64,000 bases of DNA, taken from Flagellimonas meridianipacifica (GTDB lineage: Bacteria; Bacteroidota; Bacteroidia; Flavobacteriales; Flavobacteriaceae). Position numbers and translations under genes: made by a program. The notes below the pieces were generated by a model. That model was not told the DNA's origin and did no database searches. It saw only the letters and a list, made by a program, of their open reading frames with translations. Of this stretch, positions 51,201 through 60,773 are shown piece by piece; positions within the stretch are counted from its first letter, which is position 1; every line of letters begins with the position of its first letter. Location: the NCBI RefSeq assembly GCF_003001695.1, contig NZ_PVYX01000001.1:1984001-2048000 (forward strand), read 5' to 3'.

Positions 51201-52275
51201 ATTCATACTTTCTGGAGGGGGAACAGGTGGACATATTTATCCGGCCATTGCCATAGCAAATGAGCTAAAACGAAGGTATCCTAAAGCAGAGTTTCTGTTT
51301 GTGGGAGCAAAGGATAAAATGGAAATGGAAAAGGTGCCAAAGGCGGGCTACAAAATAGAAGGCCTTTGGATAAGTGGATTACAAAGAAAATTAACGTGGA
51401 AAAACCTAATGTTTCCACTAAAACTGATAACAAGTTTGATTAGGGCAGGGAACATAATCAAAAAATTTAACCCCGATGTTGCCATTGGCACGGGAGGCTT
51501 TGCGAGTGGGCCATTGCTTAAAAAGGCAGCTGGTCGCAACATCCCTTATGTGCTTCAAGAGCAAAACTCTTATGCCGGTATTACCAACAAACTACTGGCG
51601 GCAAAAGCAAATCGGATTTGCGTTGCTTACGATAATATGGAGCGATTCTTTCCAAAAGAAAAAATCGTGAAAACAGGGAATCCCGTTCGTGCAGATTTAG
51701 TAAGTATCGATACGGATAAGAAGAAGGCCCTTTCATTTTTTGGACTTGATACAAGCAAGAAAACGATTTTGGTTTTAGGAGGAAGTTTGGGCGCGCGTAG
51801 AGTAAACCAACTTATTGAAAGCAAACTTAGCTTTTTTGAAACTCAAGGAGTTCAATTGCTATGGCAATGTGGGAAGTTATATTCAGAGGATTATGAAAAG
51901 TATAATTCTCGAACTGTCAAGGTGAAAGCCTTTGTAAATAGAATGGATTTAGCCTATGCAGCTGCAGATGTCATTATTTCCAGAGCAGGTGCAGGTTCTG
52001 TCTCTGAATTGTGCTTAGTAGGGAAACCTGTGCTATTTATTCCTTCACCCAATGTGGCGGAAGACCATCAAACCAAAAATGCAAAAGCATTGGAAGTAGA
52101 GGATGCAGCACTGGTCTTAAAAGAAAACGAGTTAGATGAAAAGTTTGACTCTGTTTTTTCAAAGCTTTTGGCTTCTGAAGAAGAACAGGAAAAACTTGGA
52201 GCAAACATAAAAAAAATGGCCTTGCCTGAGGCGACAGAACATATTGTGGACGAAATAGAAAAACTGCTAAAGTGA
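51187..52275 (+). CDS. murG: UDP-GlcNAc--undecaprenyl-PP-MurNAc-pentapeptide transferase
   Basis: 362 residues from GTG 51187. [18 protein letters not shown] (first G loop), [40 protein letters not shown] and [11 protein letters not shown] are canonical. It makes lipid II at the inner leaflet. Start inside the end of ftsW and a GTGA overlap with murC (4 bases). Confidence 0.96.
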   Translation: MGSYRFILSGGGTGGHIYPAIAIANELKRRYPKAEFLFVGAKDKMEMEKVPKAGYKIEGLWISGLQRKLTWKNLMFPLKLITSLIRAGNIIKKFNPDVAIGTGGFASGPLLKKAAGRNIPYVLQEQNSYAGITNKLLAAKANRICVAYDNMERFFPKEKIVKTGNPVRADLVSIDTDKKKALSFFGLDTSKKTILVLGGSLGARRVNQLIESKLSFFETQGVQLLWQCGKLYSEDYEKYNSRTVKVKAFVNRMDLAYAAADVIISRAGAGSVSELCLVGKPVLFIPSPNVAEDHQTKNAKALEVEDAALVLKENELDEKFDSVFSKLLASEEEQEKLGANIKKMALPEATEHIVDEIEKLLK

Positions 52276-53624
52276 ACTTGAAAGATATCCATAACGTCTT
52301 TTTTATCGGTATAGGTGGTATTGGTATGTCCGCTTTGGCACTTTATTTCAAGCATGTTGGTAAGACAGTGGTAGGTTATGACAAGGTGGAGTCTCCTATC
52401 ACCAAGGAACTTCAAAAAAATGGCATTTCTGTTCACTTTGAGGATGATTTGAACTTGATTCCAGAATCTTTCAAATCAAAAGAAAATACTTTGATTGTGT
52501 ACACACCTGCGGTTCCCGAAACCCATTCGCAACACCAATATTTTAGAGAAAATGGTTTTGAGATTAAAAAGCGGGCGGAGGTTTTGGGTATCATCACCAA
52601 AGACACTTTCTGCTTAGCCGTTGCTGGAACCCATGGAAAAACAACAACCTCCTGCATTTTGGCTCATTTGCTTAATGAATGCGGAATGCCGATTACGGCA
52701 TTTTTAGGCGGAATCTCCGAAAATTTCAATAGCAATTTTTTATTGGAGGGAACGGAATATTCCGTAGTTGAGGCAGATGAATTCGACCGCTCGTTTTTAC
52801 ACTTATCACCCGATGTGGCATGCATTACCTCAATGGATGCCGACCATCTGGACATTTATGGGGATTCAGAAGAATTAAAAAAGACTTTTGGTGATTTCTC
52901 AAAAAAAATAAAACCTGGAGGTATCCTTTTTGTAAAGAATGGACTGCCTTTGGAAGGTATGACTTTCGGAATTGAAGATGATTCTGATTATCGTATAGAA
53001 AATATCAAAATTGAACATGGAACCTACATTTTTGATTTGATCTCGCCCAAGGGAAGATTGGAAAAAACCCGCTTCAATCAACCTGGACGGCACAATTTGC
53101 TCAATGGATTAGTTGCCTTTGCAATGGCGGTGCATGCGGGTTGTCCGTTGCACCGTTTAGCTGGGGCTTTGGAAACTTTTAAAGGTGTGGAGCGAAGATT
53201 TTCCTATCAAATTAAAGAAGCAGGTTTGGTGTTTATAGATGATTATGCACATCACCCTACTGAAATCAACGCGGTTTTTGATGCCGTTAGTGAGATGTAT
53301 CCTAGTGAGGAGGTAACTGCCGTTTTTCAACCCCATTTGTTTTCGAGAACACAAGACTTTGCAGATGATTTTGCCCGCAGTCTTGAAAAGTTTACGGTGG
53401 TACTGCTGTTGGACATTTACCCCGCCCGTGAAGAACCAATAGCGGGGGTGACTTCAGAATGGTTATTGGAAAAGATTAAAAACCCGAATAAAAAATTAGT
53501 GGATAAATCGAATCTAATTCATGAATTGAAAAAGACGAAGACCAAGATATTGGTCACCATGGGAGCTGGTGATATTGGTCTGGAAGTACCTAAAATAAAA
53601 GAAGAATTGGCGTATGCGAGTTAA
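52272..53624 (+). CDS. murC: UDP-N-acetylmuramate--L-alanine ligase
   Basis: 450 residues from GTG 52272. [14 protein letters not shown] (~10-23), [18 protein letters not shown] (ATP loop), [17 protein letters not shown] and [10 protein letters not shown] are the family marks. First amino acid addition of the peptidoglycan stem. Overlaps murG by 4 bases and ftsQ by 11 bases. ddl is not between murC and ftsQ, as is usual in Bacteroidota. Confidence 0.96.
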   Translation: MNLKDIHNVFFIGIGGIGMSALALYFKHVGKTVVGYDKVESPITKELQKNGISVHFEDDLNLIPESFKSKENTLIVYTPAVPETHSQHQYFRENGFEIKKRAEVLGIITKDTFCLAVAGTHGKTTTSCILAHLLNECGMPITAFLGGISENFNSNFLLEGTEYSVVEADEFDRSFLHLSPDVACITSMDADHLDIYGDSEELKKTFGDFSKKIKPGGILFVKNGLPLEGMTFGIEDDSDYRIENIKIEHGTYIFDLISPKGRLEKTRFNQPGRHNLLNGLVAFAMAVHAGCPLHRLAGALETFKGVERRFSYQIKEAGLVFIDDYAHHPTEINAVFDAVSEMYPSEEVTAVFQPHLFSRTQDFADDFARSLEKFTVVLLLDIYPAREEPIAGVTSEWLLEKIKNPNKKLVDKSNLIHELKKTKTKILVTMGAGDIGLEVPKIKEELAYAS

Positions 53625-54333
53625 TTGGGACATACTAAAACTATCAGTTTTAATCCTATGTGTGATTGGACTTTATGGTTTTTCAGATTATAGGAGCAAT
53701 CAAAGAGAAGTAGAAGAAATATCTGTCAACTTCTTGGGAGACAATGACTTATTTATTGATGAGGCCTCAGTTAATAAATTGTTAATACAAAATTACGGCA
53801 GCGTCAAAAATAGGACTAAAGAACAATTAGTTTTGAATACCATAGAGAAGGTAATTCAGTCCAACGATATGGTAAAAAAAGCCCAAATCTATTTCACGGT
53901 AGATGGCAAGCTTGTTTCTAAGATTGTTCAGCGAAAACCCATTGGAAGAATAGAAGGCGCATCAAAGTTTTACTTGGATGACGTTGGAAAACGTATGCCA
54001 TTGTCAAAACATCATTCTGCTCGTGTTCCCATCATTACGGGAAAAATCACGGGTAAAACATTGGAAGATGCATACACAATTCTAAACTATATCAACGCGG
54101 ATGACTTTCTTAGAAAAAATGTGATTGGTATCCATGTTGAAGAAGAAGGAAACTATCAACTGCGATTCAGAATGGAAAATTTTGTGGTCAATCTGGGTGG
54201 AGTGGATAATCTAAATGAAAAGTTTAAAAATTTCATGGCTTTCTATGCAAAGGCGACCAAGGACAACTCTTTGGAGAAATATGCAGTGGTAAGCCTCGAA
54301 TTCAACAATCAAGTGGTTTGCACCAAAATTTAA
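53614..54333 (+). CDS. ftsQ: Cell division protein FtsQ/DivIB
   Basis: 239 residues: short cytoplasmic N-terminus, one transmembrane helix (LSVLILCVIGLYGFSDY, ~9-25), then a periplasmic part with VNFLGDNDLFIDEASVNKLLIQNYGSV like the POTRA domain and VQRKPIGRIEGASKFYLDDVGKRMPLS. The DxxG/P motif in the middle is typical. Sequence is weakly conserved but position between murC and ftsA and topology fit. It recruits and activates the septal synthase pair. Starts within the last 11 bases of murC. Confidence 0.9.
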   Translation: MRVNWDILKLSVLILCVIGLYGFSDYRSNQREVEEISVNFLGDNDLFIDEASVNKLLIQNYGSVKNRTKEQLVLNTIEKVIQSNDMVKKAQIYFTVDGKLVSKIVQRKPIGRIEGASKFYLDDVGKRMPLSKHHSARVPIITGKITGKTLEDAYTILNYINADDFLRKNVIGIHVEEEGNYQLRFRMENFVVNLGGVDNLNEKFKNFMAFYAKATKDNSLEKYAVVSLEFNNQVVCTKI

Positions 54334-54336
54334 AGT

Positions 54337-55662
54337 ATGGAACAAGGTAATTATTCAGTTGGATTGGACATTGGAACTACCAAAATTGTGGCAATTATTG
54401 GTAAGGAAAATGAATACGGTAAAATCGAAGTTCTAGGAACTGGGAAATCAAAAAGTTTGGGAGTTCATCGTGGCGTGGTGAACAATATCACCCAAACCAT
54501 TTCCTCCATTCAACAGGCAGTGGAACAGGCTGAGCTCAATGCCGGACTAAAAATTGGTTCTGTTGTAGTGGGTATTGCCGGTCAACACATTCGAAGTCTT
54601 CAGCACAGCGATTATATCACCCGCTCCAATTCTGAAGAAGTTATTTGCGATGATGATTTGGATAAGTTGTGCAATCAAGTCTACAAGTTGGTCATGCTTC
54701 CAGGGGAAGAAATCATCCATGTACTTCCACAGGAATATAAAGTTGACGGTCAATCCGAAATCAAGGAGCCCAGAGGAATGTATGGTGGTAGGCTGGAAGC
54801 TAATTTCCATGTAGTTGTTGGTCAAGTTTCTTCCATTAAAAACATTGGTAGATGCATTAAAAGTGCCGGACTGGACCTAGGGAACATTACATTGGAACCT
54901 TTAGCGTCTTCAGATGCAGTACTGAGCCAAGAAGAAAAAGAAGCAGGTGTAGCCCTAATCGATATAGGTGGTGGAACTACAGACTTGGCCATCTTTAAAG
55001 ATGGTATTATCAGACATACCGCTGTAATTCCTTTTGGTGGAAATGTGATTACCGAAGATATCAAGGAAGGCTGTTCCATCATCGAAAAACAGGCCGAGTT
55101 GTTGAAGATGAAGTTTGGTTCTGCTTGGCCGGGAGAGAACAAGGACAATGAAATTGTTTCCATTCCTGGATTAAGAGGTCGTGAACCGAAAGAAATCACA
55201 TTGAAAAACCTTTCAAAGATAATCCATGCCCGAGTTGTGGAAATCATTGAGCAGGTGTATGTGGAAATCAAAAACTATGGTCACGAAGAACAAAAGAAAA
55301 AGTTGATTGCCGGCATTGTATTAACTGGTGGCGGAAGTCAGCTAAAACACCTGAAGCAGTTGGTGGAATATATTACCGGAATGGATACTCGGATAGGATA
55401 TCCCAATGAGCATTTAGCAGGAGATTCTGATGAAGAAATTGCCAGTCCATTATATGCCACAGCAGTGGGATTGTTGATGAATGCCATTGAAAGTCAAAAA
55501 AAGAATATGAATACCATGGATGAGTCCATGGAGGAGGAACAGGTATTGGTGGAGCATGAAGTATCTGAAGCACAGACTTCAGGCACCTACAATAAAGAGC
55601 GCAAATCTATTTTCGATAAATGGTCTGAAAAGTTGAAGGACTTTTTGGACAACGCGGAATAA
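54337..55662 (+). CDS. ftsA: Cell division protein FtsA
   Basis: 441 residues, actin-like: GLDIGTTKIVAIIG (phosphate 1), GIAGQHIRSLQHS of the 1C subdomain, GVALIDIGGGTTDLAIF (phosphate 2) and VLTGGGSQLKHLKQLVEYI (adenosine). The C-terminus ends with a basic amphipathic stretch KSIFDKWSEKLKDFLDNAE, which would anchor it to the membrane. It tethers FtsZ to the membrane. Directly after ftsQ (3 bases). Confidence 0.96.
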   Translation: MEQGNYSVGLDIGTTKIVAIIGKENEYGKIEVLGTGKSKSLGVHRGVVNNITQTISSIQQAVEQAELNAGLKIGSVVVGIAGQHIRSLQHSDYITRSNSEEVICDDDLDKLCNQVYKLVMLPGEEIIHVLPQEYKVDGQSEIKEPRGMYGGRLEANFHVVVGQVSSIKNIGRCIKSAGLDLGNITLEPLASSDAVLSQEEKEAGVALIDIGGGTTDLAIFKDGIIRHTAVIPFGGNVITEDIKEGCSIIEKQAELLKMKFGSAWPGENKDNEIVSIPGLRGREPKEITLKNLSKIIHARVVEIIEQVYVEIKNYGHEEQKKKLIAGIVLTGGGSQLKHLKQLVEYITGMDTRIGYPNEHLAGDSDEEIASPLYATAVGLLMNAIESQKKNMNTMDESMEEEQVLVEHEVSEAQTSGTYNKERKSIFDKWSEKLKDFLDNAE

Positions 55663-55706
55663 TAACCCTTTTGAGCAACAAAAAAATAAACAATACAAAG
55701 AACGAC

Positions 55707-57662
55707 ATGAGTAAGAGCACCGAATTTGACAACATAGCTTTTGATTTACCCAAGAACAAAAGCAACGTTATAAAAGTAATTGGAGTAGGAGGTGGTGGTA
55801 GCAATGCCATCAATCACATGTTTTTAGCCGGTATAAATGGTGTAGATTTTGTAATCTGCAATACCGATGCGCAAGCCTTACAGAACAGTTCAGTTCCCAA
55901 CAAAATTCAGTTAGGTGTATCATTAACCGAAGGACTTGGTGCAGGAGCCAACCCAGAAGTTGGGGAACAAGCGGCTTTGGAGAGTATGGAAGATATCAAG
56001 GCTATGTTGGAAAGTACTACAAAAATGGCGTTTATCACAGCAGGAATGGGTGGTGGAACGGGCACAGGTGCGGCACCTGTGATTGCTAAATTGGCCCGCG
56101 AAATGGATATTTTGACCGTAGGTATTGTCACGATTCCCTTTCAATTTGAAGGTGCCATGCGAAACAAACAAGCTCAGTTGGGGATAGAAAAATTACGCTC
56201 CAATGTGGATTCTTTGATTGTTATCAATAACAATAAGTTAAGGGAAGTTTATGGAAATCTTGGATTTAAAGCGGGCTTCTCCAAAGCGGATGAAGTTTTG
56301 GCCACTGCAGCTCGAGGTATTGCCGAAGTAATTACGCATCACTATACCCAAAACATTGACTTACGCGACGCTAAAACAGTCTTATCAGATAGTGGAACCG
56401 CCATTATGGGTTCTGCCACGGCATCTGGTTCAGCTAGGGCAGGTGAAGCTATTATGAAAGCATTGGATTCTCCATTGTTAAACGATAATAAAATCAATGG
56501 TGCCAAAAACGTATTGTTGCTCATCGTTTCTGGTACACAAGAAATCACTATAGATGAAATAGGGGAAATCAACGATTATATCCAAATTGAAGCGGGGCAT
56601 GGAGCCAACATTATTATGGGTGTTGGTGAAGACGACGATTTAGGTGATGCTATTGCAGTAACGGTAATAGCCACGGGTTTTCATGCTGACCAGCAGGATG
56701 AAATAGTGAATACGGAAACCAAAAAAGTATTCTACACCCTGGAAGATGAGCAAACTGCCGAGCAGGAGCTTACAACACAATCCACTTCAATACAAGACAT
56801 AAAGGTACAGGCCGAGGTTGTTGAACCTACACCGGTAGTGAGGCATACTCTTGATATGGATGATGAAGTTGAAGAGGAGGTCATGGTTAGCAATCAAGGC
56901 ATGGACTTAATTCCCAGTACAAAATACATAAGGAACTTCAATGTGTTTTATGAGGAAGTAGTTCCGGAAAATGTGGAGGACGACTTTGTCATTATTGAAG
57001 CCAAGAAGATTCTGAACAATATAGAGGTGGTAGACCCAGAGGTGGTTTCTCCAAAGAAAGAAGAAGACCAGTTTGCCCTTACCTTCGACATGCCCATCAA
57101 TGAACCTGTGACGGAAGAGTCTGAGAATACTATAGTCTTTGATTTGGACAGTGATGTGAATGATATTGAGGTAAACGAGTATGTAGAAGTGAGTCCAGTA
57201 TTGGAATTCAAGAAAGAAGGAGAGACTCGTTACAATCTTGAAGAGTACATGGAGTTGGAAACCCAATTGACAGGAGCTAAATCAGTTGCCGAGACCCATG
57301 AGCCCAAATTGGTGGATAATGAATTGGTACTTGAAAAAAAGACTTTGGAAATTGAGGGTAAGCCGGAAAATGAGAATGTACCTCAGAACAGTAAGGACCC
57401 TATGAACAGTTCCATAAATGACCTACTGGCGGAACGAGCTGATGAGCGTAGAAAAAAGCTAAAAAACTTCAATTACAAATTTCAGAACAATCGAAACAGT
57501 ATTGATGAAATTGAGAAACAACCTGCCTACAAAAGACAGGGGGTTGATTTAAATGACACACCTACAGAGCAGAAAGTCTCTAGGACCACGTTGAGTGAGG
57601 ATAGCAACGATGAAATGCAACTGCGTTCCAATAACTCATTCTTACACGATAATGTTGATTAG
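55707..57662 (+). CDS. ftsZ: Cell division GTPase FtsZ
   Basis: 651 residues from ATG 55707 (MSKSTEFDNIAFDLPK); a TTG at 55671 gives a 12-residue extension rich in Lys/Asn that is less likely. Tubulin-like GTPase with GGGGSNAIN, the signature GGGTGTGAAP and NNNKLREVYG. Residues ~330-600 are a long acidic linker, then PAYKRQGVDL (~610), the probable C-terminal peptide for FtsA binding, followed by about 40 more residues. It forms the Z ring. Last gene of the cluster. Confidence 0.96.
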   Translation: MSKSTEFDNIAFDLPKNKSNVIKVIGVGGGGSNAINHMFLAGINGVDFVICNTDAQALQNSSVPNKIQLGVSLTEGLGAGANPEVGEQAALESMEDIKAMLESTTKMAFITAGMGGGTGTGAAPVIAKLAREMDILTVGIVTIPFQFEGAMRNKQAQLGIEKLRSNVDSLIVINNNKLREVYGNLGFKAGFSKADEVLATAARGIAEVITHHYTQNIDLRDAKTVLSDSGTAIMGSATASGSARAGEAIMKALDSPLLNDNKINGAKNVLLLIVSGTQEITIDEIGEINDYIQIEAGHGANIIMGVGEDDDLGDAIAVTVIATGFHADQQDEIVNTETKKVFYTLEDEQTAEQELTTQSTSIQDIKVQAEVVEPTPVVRHTLDMDDEVEEEVMVSNQGMDLIPSTKYIRNFNVFYEEVVPENVEDDFVIIEAKKILNNIEVVDPEVVSPKKEEDQFALTFDMPINEPVTEESENTIVFDLDSDVNDIEVNEYVEVSPVLEFKKEGETRYNLEEYMELETQLTGAKSVAETHEPKLVDNELVLEKKTLEIEGKPENENVPQNSKDPMNSSINDLLAERADERRKKLKNFNYKFQNNRNSIDEIEKQPAYKRQGVDLNDTPTEQKVSRTTLSEDSNDEMQLRSNNSFLHDNVD

Positions 57663-57698
57663 TAGTGTTTAAAAAGCATCCATTTTATATGGAAAGCT

Positions 57699-57737
57699 TA
57701 AACCCGGAAGTTGTAAAACTTTCGGGTTTATTTTTTT
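57699..57737 (+). terminator. Terminator of the division cluster
   Basis: TAAACCCGGAAGTT (57699-57712) pairs with AACTTTCGGGTTTA (57717-57730), 14 bp including one G-T, loop GTAA, followed by seven T. Confidence 0.93.
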
Positions 57738-57764
57738 ATCTTCGCAGCCCTAAACTGAATGAGA

Positions 57765-58217
57765 ATGGGTTTGCAGGAACAAGTGATAACGGAGATGAAA
57801 GCCGCTATGAAAGCCAAAAATACTGTGGCTTTGGAGGCTTTGCGCGCCATCAAATCGGCTTTATTATTGGCAAGTACCGAAAAAGGTGCTTCCGGAGGAT
57901 TGTCTGAGGCAGATGAGATAAAATTGGTACAAAAGCTGGTAAAACAACGAAAAGATAGTGCCACTATTTTTACAGAGCAGGGAAGGGAAGACTTAGCAGA
58001 ACCGGAATTAGCCCAAGCCGCCATAATTGAGAAGTTTCTACCTGAGCAATTAAGCGAAGCGGATATTGAAAAAGCCGTGGTAAAAGCTATAGATTCCATT
58101 GGTGCATCCGGTATGCAGGACATGGGAAAAGTGATGGGAATAGTTTCTAAAGAATTGGCGGGACAAGCCGATGGAAAAACAATTTCCTCTATTGTAAAGG
58201 CAAAACTAAGTTCATAA
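57765..58217 (+). CDS. GatB/YqeY domain protein
   Basis: About 150 residues from the ATG at 57765 (MGLQEQVITEMKAAMKAKNTVALEALRAIKSALLLA); ATG 57759 is two codons earlier. All-helical YqeY protein resembling the C-terminal tRNA-binding part of GatB; EDLAEPELAQAAIIEKFLPEQLSEADIEKAV and MGKVMGIVSKELAGQADGKTISSIVK are family marks. Possible tRNA-related role, not proven. A -7-like TATCTTCG (57738-57745) follows the ftsZ terminator directly, so the two elements share the same 40 bases. tRNA-Arg follows. Confidence 0.9.
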   Translation: MGLQEQVITEMKAAMKAKNTVALEALRAIKSALLLASTEKGASGGLSEADEIKLVQKLVKQRKDSATIFTEQGREDLAEPELAQAAIIEKFLPEQLSEADIEKAVVKAIDSIGASGMQDMGKVMGIVSKELAGQADGKTISSIVKAKLSS

Positions 58218-58224
58218 CATAATT

Positions 58225-58298
58225 GGCCCAGTAGTTCAACTGGATAGAATATCAGATTTCGGCTCTGAGGGTTGGGGGTTCGAATCCTCCCTGGGTCA
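58225..58298 (+). tRNA. tRNA-Arg (anticodon TCG)
   Basis: 74-base cloverleaf: acceptor GGCCCAG / CTGGGTC (one G-T), D stem GTTC/GAAT, anticodon stem TCAGA/TCTGA around TTTCGGC (anticodon TCG, decoding CGA and probably CGG), T stem GGGGG/CCTCC with loop TTCGAAT; discriminator A at 58298, no encoded CCA. Eight bases after the yqeY stop codon, so it may be cut out of a common transcript. Confidence 0.96.
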
Positions 58299-58306
58299 CG
58301 AATAAG

Positions 58307-58360
58307 TAGTTCGAAAAGAAAAAACGCCAAGTTTACTTGAGCGTTTTTTTGTTCGAACTA
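58307..58360. terminator. Long hairpin after tRNA-Arg
   Basis: TAGTTCGAA (58307-58315) pairs with TTCGAACTA (58352-58360); inside, AAAACGCC..AAGT and ACTTG..GCGTTTT form a second stem whose 3' side is followed by seven T (58344-58350). The inner stem alone is a good terminator for tRNA-Arg. Confidence 0.75.
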
Positions 58361-58524
58361 TTTTCAAAGCGGAGCTTTAAAAGTATATCCAATCCTCACC
58401 TGGGATACACATTAATTGTTTCTTCAAATGTGTTTTTTTACATCCATTTTTTGATAAAAGTTTATATTCATCACTTCATAAAACTGATGAGGTAGATAGC
58501 AAAAGTGTTTTAGAAGTGTGATAA

Positions 58525-59343
58525 ATGATTAAATTTTTAAACAAAACCACTCCTTTTAATTTCAGTTATAAAAATCAACTGGTGGTTGCACTTGTCTTAG
58601 GAAGTATACTTGCGCTTATCATGATTTTTTTGGGACCGTTTGATACTGATCGCTTTCAATCAAATTATAAGCATCTGATTTTAGGAGGCTTTGGTCTTGT
58701 ATTTTCCATATGTTATTTCATTTATTCAAGGGTGGAAACGTTGAGCTATCGATACTTCAACAATAAGTGGACCATTAAGCATGAAGCGCTTTCATTCATT
58801 TGTTTGGTAATTTTCGTTAGTATTCCCATTCATTTATACAATCAGGTTTTTCTTAATGATTTTTTTATTCAAGATTTAGGAGTAAAAGAATATGTTCAGC
58901 ACGGTATATGGTTTTTCCGAAGTTCCATGATTCCAATCATGCTGGTACTGTTGCCCTTTTTTATTTACTTCAGAAACAAATTTGGAGAATTGCATACTCC
59001 GGAACCTTTGAAGGAAATCGAGTTGTTCGGCACCAATAAAGGAGAAAGAATAAAAATTCAAAAGCACAAGTTGTTGTTTGTCAAATCATCTGAGAATTAT
59101 GTAGAGATTTTTTACGAAAAGGATAACCGTGTGCAACATACTATTTTCAGAAACACCTTGGCCTCGATTAATGAACAAGCCCCTTTTTTACAGTATTGCC
59201 ATAGGTCATATCTCGTGAATACTTCTAGCGTAAAACAGATAAAAGGCAATTCACAAAATGCAAGAATTGAATTTAATTATGATTTGGAGATTCCTTTATC
59301 AAATACCTACTATAAGCACATAAAATCCTCCCTACTGGTTTAG
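58525..59343 (+). CDS. Membrane LytTR-type DNA-binding regulator
   Basis: 272 residues. Four hydrophobic segments (~17-35, 50-66, 85-103, 130-148) then a C-terminal LytTR domain (~165-270) with KIQKHKLLFVKSSENYVEIFYEKDN, RNTLASINEQAPFLQYCHRSYLVNTSSVKQIKGNSQNARI and LSNTYYKHIKSSLL. It lacks a receiver domain, so it is a one-component regulator with its DNA-binding part at the membrane. The preceding 160 bases are A/T-rich without a clear promoter. Likely to control the peptidase genes that follow. Signal unknown. Confidence 0.88.
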   Translation: MIKFLNKTTPFNFSYKNQLVVALVLGSILALIMIFLGPFDTDRFQSNYKHLILGGFGLVFSICYFIYSRVETLSYRYFNNKWTIKHEALSFICLVIFVSIPIHLYNQVFLNDFFIQDLGVKEYVQHGIWFFRSSMIPIMLVLLPFFIYFRNKFGELHTPEPLKEIELFGTNKGERIKIQKHKLLFVKSSENYVEIFYEKDNRVQHTIFRNTLASINEQAPFLQYCHRSYLVNTSSVKQIKGNSQNARIEFNYDLEIPLSNTYYKHIKSSLLV

Positions 59344-59498
59344 CCCTAAAATCTACAATTTGGGCCCTCTGCTTACTTCTTCATCAACAAAAACACCGAT
59401 TCGTCACTCTTTTTAGCGATGCTTTGTTTTTTGAATTCTCTTTGGAAAGTGATTTCAAAATACAGGCATGTTTTACTGCCTTTTTAAAACAAAAAAAG

Positions 59499-60773
59499 AT
59501 GAACCTTAAACCTGCGATTACTTGCTGTTTGCTGATGTTCTTTGCTTTAAATGGTCCCGCCAAAAAATGCTTGGACCTGAAGAACAGGATTCAGTTGTCC
59601 GACGAGATTTTTAATGAACTCGTTGCCATACGGAATGATTTGCACAACCATCCAGAACTTTCAGGAAAAGAAGAGCGGACGTCCAAAATTGTGAAAGACT
59701 ATTTATTGGATTTAGGCCTAGAGGTCAAAACAAGTATTGGAGGTCATGGCGTGGTTGGAATTTTAAACGGAAACAGAAAAGGGAGGAAGATTGCTTGGCG
59801 TGCCGATATGGATGCTGCGCTTCATGCGTTCGAGAATAAGCTTAACCATAAACCCCAGGTAGCCCATATTTGTGGACATGATGTGCATACATCTATTGCC
59901 CTTGGTATTGCCAATGTGCTTTCTAAATGTAAAGATGATATCCAGGGTACATTATATTTTATTTTCCAACCAGCAGAAGAGTCTTTCCAGGGAGCAAAAT
60001 CAATGATAGAAGATGGGTTGTTCGAAGAAATTCAACCAGATGAAATTTTTGGACTTCATGTTTTTCCCACTGAAATTGGTACCGTTAGTTCCAAGCCCAA
60101 TGAACTGTTCGCCTATCAGAGAAGAATTAAGTTGACATTTGAAAATACTATTGACCCAGAGGCCTTCAGTGATTTCTTCCAAGAAGTATTGGAAGGATTT
60201 ACGCGCTATAAAACCAATAGTGAACCTTGGTCTTTGGATTACCTAACAGACTCTCAAAAAGGTCTCGCTAATCCGAATACGATTTACAAGGATTATTTCA
60301 TTTTAGGTTCAAATGTTTCCACTCGACATAAAAAAAACACCACCTCATTCGAATGCACGTATTATGAAACAGACTCCAAAAGATTGGATTCTATTTCAAA
60401 ACAGATTACGAATCAGGTCTTAGATTCTGAATATGGAGAGTTTTATATCGGTACATCATTTACAGCTGAGAGACCAACAGTTATAAATGACCCAAAGTTG
60501 ACTAGCGAAAGCCTGTTCATATTAGAGGATTTACATGGTAAAGAAAATGTACAACACTTTTACGGTCAGGTGCCGTATTCCAATGAAGACTTTATCTACT
60601 ATCAATATGAAGTGCCTGGGGTAATGTTTCTTTTGGGAGCTTCAAACAAAGAAAAAGGAATCCATGCTTTGCCCCATACTTCGGAATTCGAAGTTGACGA
60701 GGAGGTAATAAAAATTGGAGTTAACTATTTCTCAACTTTTTTAACCGAAAAAATTAATACTAATAAATCATGA
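59499..60773 (+). CDS. M20-family amidohydrolase/peptidase
   Basis: 424 residues from ATG 59499; the longer frame from 59424 has a non-signal N-terminus, while MNLKPAITCCLLMFFALNGPA fits a signal peptide. Metal-binding and catalytic marks: WRADMDA, HICGHDVHTSIALG (Cys and His ligands), QPAEESFQGAKSMIEDG (Glu-Glu) and HTSEFEVDEE near the end. Similar to amidohydrolases that cleave N-acyl amino acids or small peptides; substrate unknown. Probably periplasmic. Overlaps the next gene by 4 bases (ATGA). Confidence 0.88.
   Translation: MNLKPAITCCLLMFFALNGPAKKCLDLKNRIQLSDEIFNELVAIRNDLHNHPELSGKEERTSKIVKDYLLDLGLEVKTSIGGHGVVGILNGNRKGRKIAWRADMDAALHAFENKLNHKPQVAHICGHDVHTSIALGIANVLSKCKDDIQGTLYFIFQPAEESFQGAKSMIEDGLFEEIQPDEIFGLHVFPTEIGTVSSKPNELFAYQRRIKLTFENTIDPEAFSDFFQEVLEGFTRYKTNSEPWSLDYLTDSQKGLANPNTIYKDYFILGSNVSTRHKKNTTSFECTYYETDSKRLDSISKQITNQVLDSEYGEFYIGTSFTAERPTVINDPKLTSESLFILEDLHGKENVQHFYGQVPYSNEDFIYYQYEVPGVMFLLGASNKEKGIHALPHTSEFEVDEEVIKIGVNYFSTFLTEKINTNKS

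Noticed and set aside
57665..57907. 80-codon plus-strand frame between ftsZ and yqeY
   Set aside because: It covers the ftsZ terminator and overlaps yqeY in another frame.
57728..58330. 200-codon minus-strand frame across yqeY and tRNA-Arg
   Set aside because: It runs through the tRNA and antisense to a conserved gene; no family features.
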